A stretch of DNA of 13,530 nucleotides from Conidiobolus incongruus B7586 (lineage: Eukaryota; Entomophthoromycota; Entomophthoromycetes; Entomophthorales; Conidiobolaceae). The DNA lies in contig JNEM01008435.1 in NCBI GenBank assembly GCA_000697335.1, positions 1-13,530 of the forward strand, read 5' to 3'. How positions within the stretch are numbered: the stretch's first letter is position 1; each line of letters starts with the position of its first letter. Positions 11,498 to 13,530 of the stretch are shown here, piece after piece. Below the pieces are notes generated by a model. That model saw nothing but the letters and a program-made list of their open reading frames with translations, had not been told where the DNA came from and made no database searches. The position numbers and the translations under genes are program-made.

Positions 11498-12457
11498 TTG
11501 ATCTATTCTCACCAGATAGATATAATTGGTTCATTCTAATAGGTTGATATTGATACATTTTTATGTAAATTTTTTTGTTCAAAAAGTTATATCGTTCTTA
11601 AGAATTGAATCACTTCAAAAGTTTAATTTTCAACTTAGTTTATTAAAATATAGGCTGTTTCAAATAGTTGAAATGAATTTTATTTAAATTCTAACTTTAA
11701 AATTACAATATATTATCACTAAATATCAGGTAGTATTGATGATTCAAAACATAGAATCAAATGATAACAAGTATCTTGTTAAAAAATCTTACCATTTATC
11801 GAATTTGTTATGCAAAATATCTAAATCATAAAAAGTGATAAAATTCATATATTTGGCATTACACCAAAAATAATTTTGAAAAATTGAAAGTATGGTATAT
11901 TAATAAGATCTATTTGTTCACTTGATATAATATTTACATCCTAATAATCTATATAAATATAACAATGTATTTATATATTATTTCAATTTTCTATTCACAA
12001 TTAAAAAACTTGAGAGATACTCAATTTATATTTAGTAATATTAAGGTTTAAAATTAGATAATACAGATCTCCTTCTGACTTTGAAAAGGTAATTAATCAA
12101 TCATAATAAATAAATGAAAAATAATTTGTAATTATCATGGTGTACTTCCAATTTCCAGTATAAAAAACAAGGCACATTAAAACTATTCAATGAATTATGA
12201 TAACATAGTTTATCAAATATGTTTTTCGATTTTATTATATTAACATATATTTTGTTTAATTTAGTTATTTTCAATATTTTTTTTTTATTGAGTACAGTTT
12301 CTTCATATTGCATACAAAACTTTTCAAATTTCCCCAAAAAATGTGATAATTGAAATTCAAAAAATTAAATCATTAATATAATCCCACAATTTATATTTTA
12401 TCCCATAATTATATTCAATTTCATATATAAAAAATTTCAGTATGTGATAATAAATTT

Positions 12458-12505
12458 CCCCCCTTAATTGGCCATACCCGTGTAGCAGGTAAATACACCT
12501 ACTAC
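12458..12505 (+). promoter_or_regulatory. GC-rich island with composite C6T/ATTGG motif and inverted repeat, RPL10 upstream region
   Basis: CCCCCCTTAATTGG (12458-12471) repeats the C-box plus ATTGG arrangement seen at 11486. It is followed by CCATACCCGTG, which resembles general regulatory factor sites of fungal ribosomal protein promoters. An imperfect inverted repeat then follows: GTAGCAGGT (12482-12490) with ACCTACTAC (12497-12505), 8 of 9 pairs around a 6-bp spacer. It lies about 380 to 425 bp before the RPL10 start and is conspicuous against the surrounding A/T. A promoter role is likely, but the factors are guesses. Confidence 0.45.
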
Positions 12506-12750
12506 TTTACAAAACTAAAACAGCAAAATGAGCAATATCAAAGACACAAAACATGATAATTTAATTAGGAGATTAAAATATGTTGAAAAATTCAAAAATT
12601 TCGAGTCAGTGATAATAGTTGATCAACTTCAAACACACCTCTATTTGAATCACTGATTACTAATACAAATTTTCCTTATTTATGTTTTTGAATATAAGGT
12701 TCCCAACTTGAGTAATATACTTTTATACACAATGATTTCCATTTGATTAC

Positions 12751-12764
12751 TAATCAATTGATTA
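12751..12764. promoter_or_regulatory. TAATCAATTGATTA palindrome upstream of RPL10
   Basis: This perfect 14-bp palindrome contains two TAATCAA half-sites, 118 bp before the RPL10 start. It could be a homeodomain-type site. The base composition makes a chance palindrome fairly likely. Confidence 0.25.
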
Positions 12765-12824
12765 ATTAATTATTTAAATTATTCAGTCTTATTTGCTGTT
12801 TATTCTTTATTTATCTTTTCTCTT

Positions 12825-12870
12825 GTATTTTTAAATTCATTTTAACCGTTTTAATTTTGAATTTTTCTAG
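12825..12870 (+). other. Possible 5' UTR intron of RPL10
   Basis: A 46-bp stretch has the signals of the introns in this window: donor GTATTT, branch-like TTAAC at 12842-12846 and acceptor TTTTTCTAG ending 12 bases before the start ATG. It is slightly shorter than the other introns (49 to 75 bp). Leader introns are common in fungal ribosomal protein genes. No coding constraint tests it, so it remains tentative. Confidence 0.35.
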
Positions 12871-12881
12871 TTATTATCAAA

Positions 12882-13530
12882 ATGGGTCGTCGTCCTGCTC
12901 GTTGTTATCGTTATTGTAAGAACAAGCCTTACCCCAAGTCTCGTTACTGCCGTGGTGTTCCCGATCCTAAGATCAGAATTTACGATTTAGGTCGTAAGAA
13001 GGCTGGTGTCGATGAATTCCCCTTGTGTGTCCACTTGATCTCCAACGAATACGAACAACTTTCCTCTGAAGCTTTGGAAGCTGCTCGTATCTGTGCTAAC
13101 AAGTACATCACCAAGATGTCTGGTAAGGACTCTTTCCACATGCGTATTCGTGTCCACCCCTACCACGTTATCCGTATCAACAAGATGTTGTCCTGTGCCG
13201 GTGCTGATAGATTGCAAACCGGTATGAGAGGTGCTTTTGGTAAGCCCAACGGTGTCGTCGCTCGTGTCGACATTGGCCAAATCATCTTGTCTGTCCGTAC
13301 CAAGGATGCCAACAAGGCCGTCGTCGTCGAAGGTCTCCGCCGTTGCAAGTACAAGTTCCCTGGTCAACAAAAGATCGTTATCTCCAAGAAGTGGGGTTTC
13401 ACCAAGCTCGATCGTGCCGACTACATCGCTGCTCGTCAAGCTGGTCGTCTCCAACCCGATGGTTCCCACGTCAAGTACTTGGGTGAATCCTGTCCCTTGG
13501 ATAACTACTTGAGACGTCTTGAAGCTTCTG
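12882..13530 (+). CDS. RPL10: 60S ribosomal protein L10 (uL16), extreme C-terminus cut by window edge
   Basis: uL16 sits near the peptidyl-transferase centre of the large subunit, and its late loading by Sqt1, Lsg1 and Nmd3 is part of 60S maturation. The frame is open from [20 protein letters not shown] to the window end, giving 216 complete residues, no coding intron so far, and very high identity to the family throughout. Landmarks include [40 protein letters not shown], the P-site loop leading into [10 protein letters not shown], and [10 protein letters not shown]. Family members are about 214 to 221 residues, so only a few residues and the stop are missing. Codons are strongly biased to AAG, GTC, CCC, CGT and CTC, unlike ADA3 or GTR1, as expected of a highly expressed gene. 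Confidence 0.98.
   Translation, partial: MGRRPARCYRYCKNKPYPKSRYCRGVPDPKIRIYDLGRKKAGVDEFPLCVHLISNEYEQLSSEALEAARICANKYITKMSGKDSFHMRIRVHPYHVIRINKMLSCAGADRLQTGMRGAFGKPNGVVARVDIGQIILSVRTKDANKAVVVEGLRRCKYKFPGQQKIVISKKWGFTKLDRADYIAARQAGRLQPDGSHVKYLGESCPLDNYLRRLEAS

Larger units (their letters stand above)
10883..12881. other. Divergent spacer between GID4 and RPL10
   Basis: Almost 2 kb holds no gene I can support. It must contain the GID4 promoter at the left and the RPL10 promoter at the right. About 11160-11500 is less AT-biased and contains CCAAT (11175-11179) and two C5T motifs. About 11560-12450 is nearly featureless A/T. The open frame at 12101-12337 (minus) is unrecognised and lies in this AT-rich part. 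From 12458 to 12505 there is a small GC island, and from 12783 onward a pyrimidine-rich tract leads into RPL10. Confidence 0.75.

Noticed and set aside
12101-12337. 78-residue minus-strand open frame beginning MGKFEKFCMQYEE
   Set aside because: It lies in featureless A/T spacer and resembles no family I know. Length is within chance for this composition. Conservation in a relative would change this view.
12987-13469. 160-residue minus-strand open frame within RPL10
   Set aside because: It is an antisense shadow of a highly conserved ribosomal protein gene with strong codon bias.

Overview
The window is nuclear DNA of an AT-rich eukaryote, most likely an early-diverging or filamentous fungus. 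Three things point to this: about 18 short spliceosomal introns (49 to 75 bp, GT...AG, mostly ending TAG); a fungal-type Ada3/Ngg1 and Vid24/Gid4; and a true SERCA calcium pump, which budding and fission yeasts lack. Coding DNA of the highly expressed genes is much richer in GC than the spacers. The phylum cannot be settled from the sequence alone.

Layout, left to right. Positions 1-2727 (minus) hold a SERCA-type Ca2+-ATPase in three exons, with its C-terminus beyond the left edge. Next comes about 1.4 kb of AT-rich spacer whose gene-proximal part carries inverted, bZIP-like motifs. tRNA-Asp(GUC) is at 4112-4183 (plus). ADA3/NGG1, a SAGA subunit, is at 5189-7163 (minus) in six exons, with one reading-frame break in the last exon. 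ADA3 and GTR1 diverge from a shared spacer of 674 bp. GTR1/RagA is at 7838-9133 (plus) in eight exons, the first coding only four residues. A degenerate tRNA-Tyr-like gene (9223-9306, minus) lies between the converging ends of GTR1 and GID4. GID4/VID24, the substrate receptor of the GID/CTLH ubiquitin ligase, is at 9585-10882 (minus) in four exons. About 2 kb of spacer, holding C-rich/CCAAT-like motifs, separates it from RPL10 (uL16), which starts at 12882 (plus) and nearly reaches its end at the right edge.

The genes are ordinary housekeeping and nutrient-response genes and do not form an operon or cluster. Several (GTR1 upstream of TORC1, RPL10 as a typical growth output, GID4 in metabolic switching) belong to nutrient signalling, but their adjacency is probably chance. 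I found no transposon, CRISPR array, virus-derived element or clearly new system. The points most worth a second look are the ADA3 frame break, the 12-nt first exon of GTR1, the odd tRNA-Tyr relic, and several dyad motifs in the spacers.
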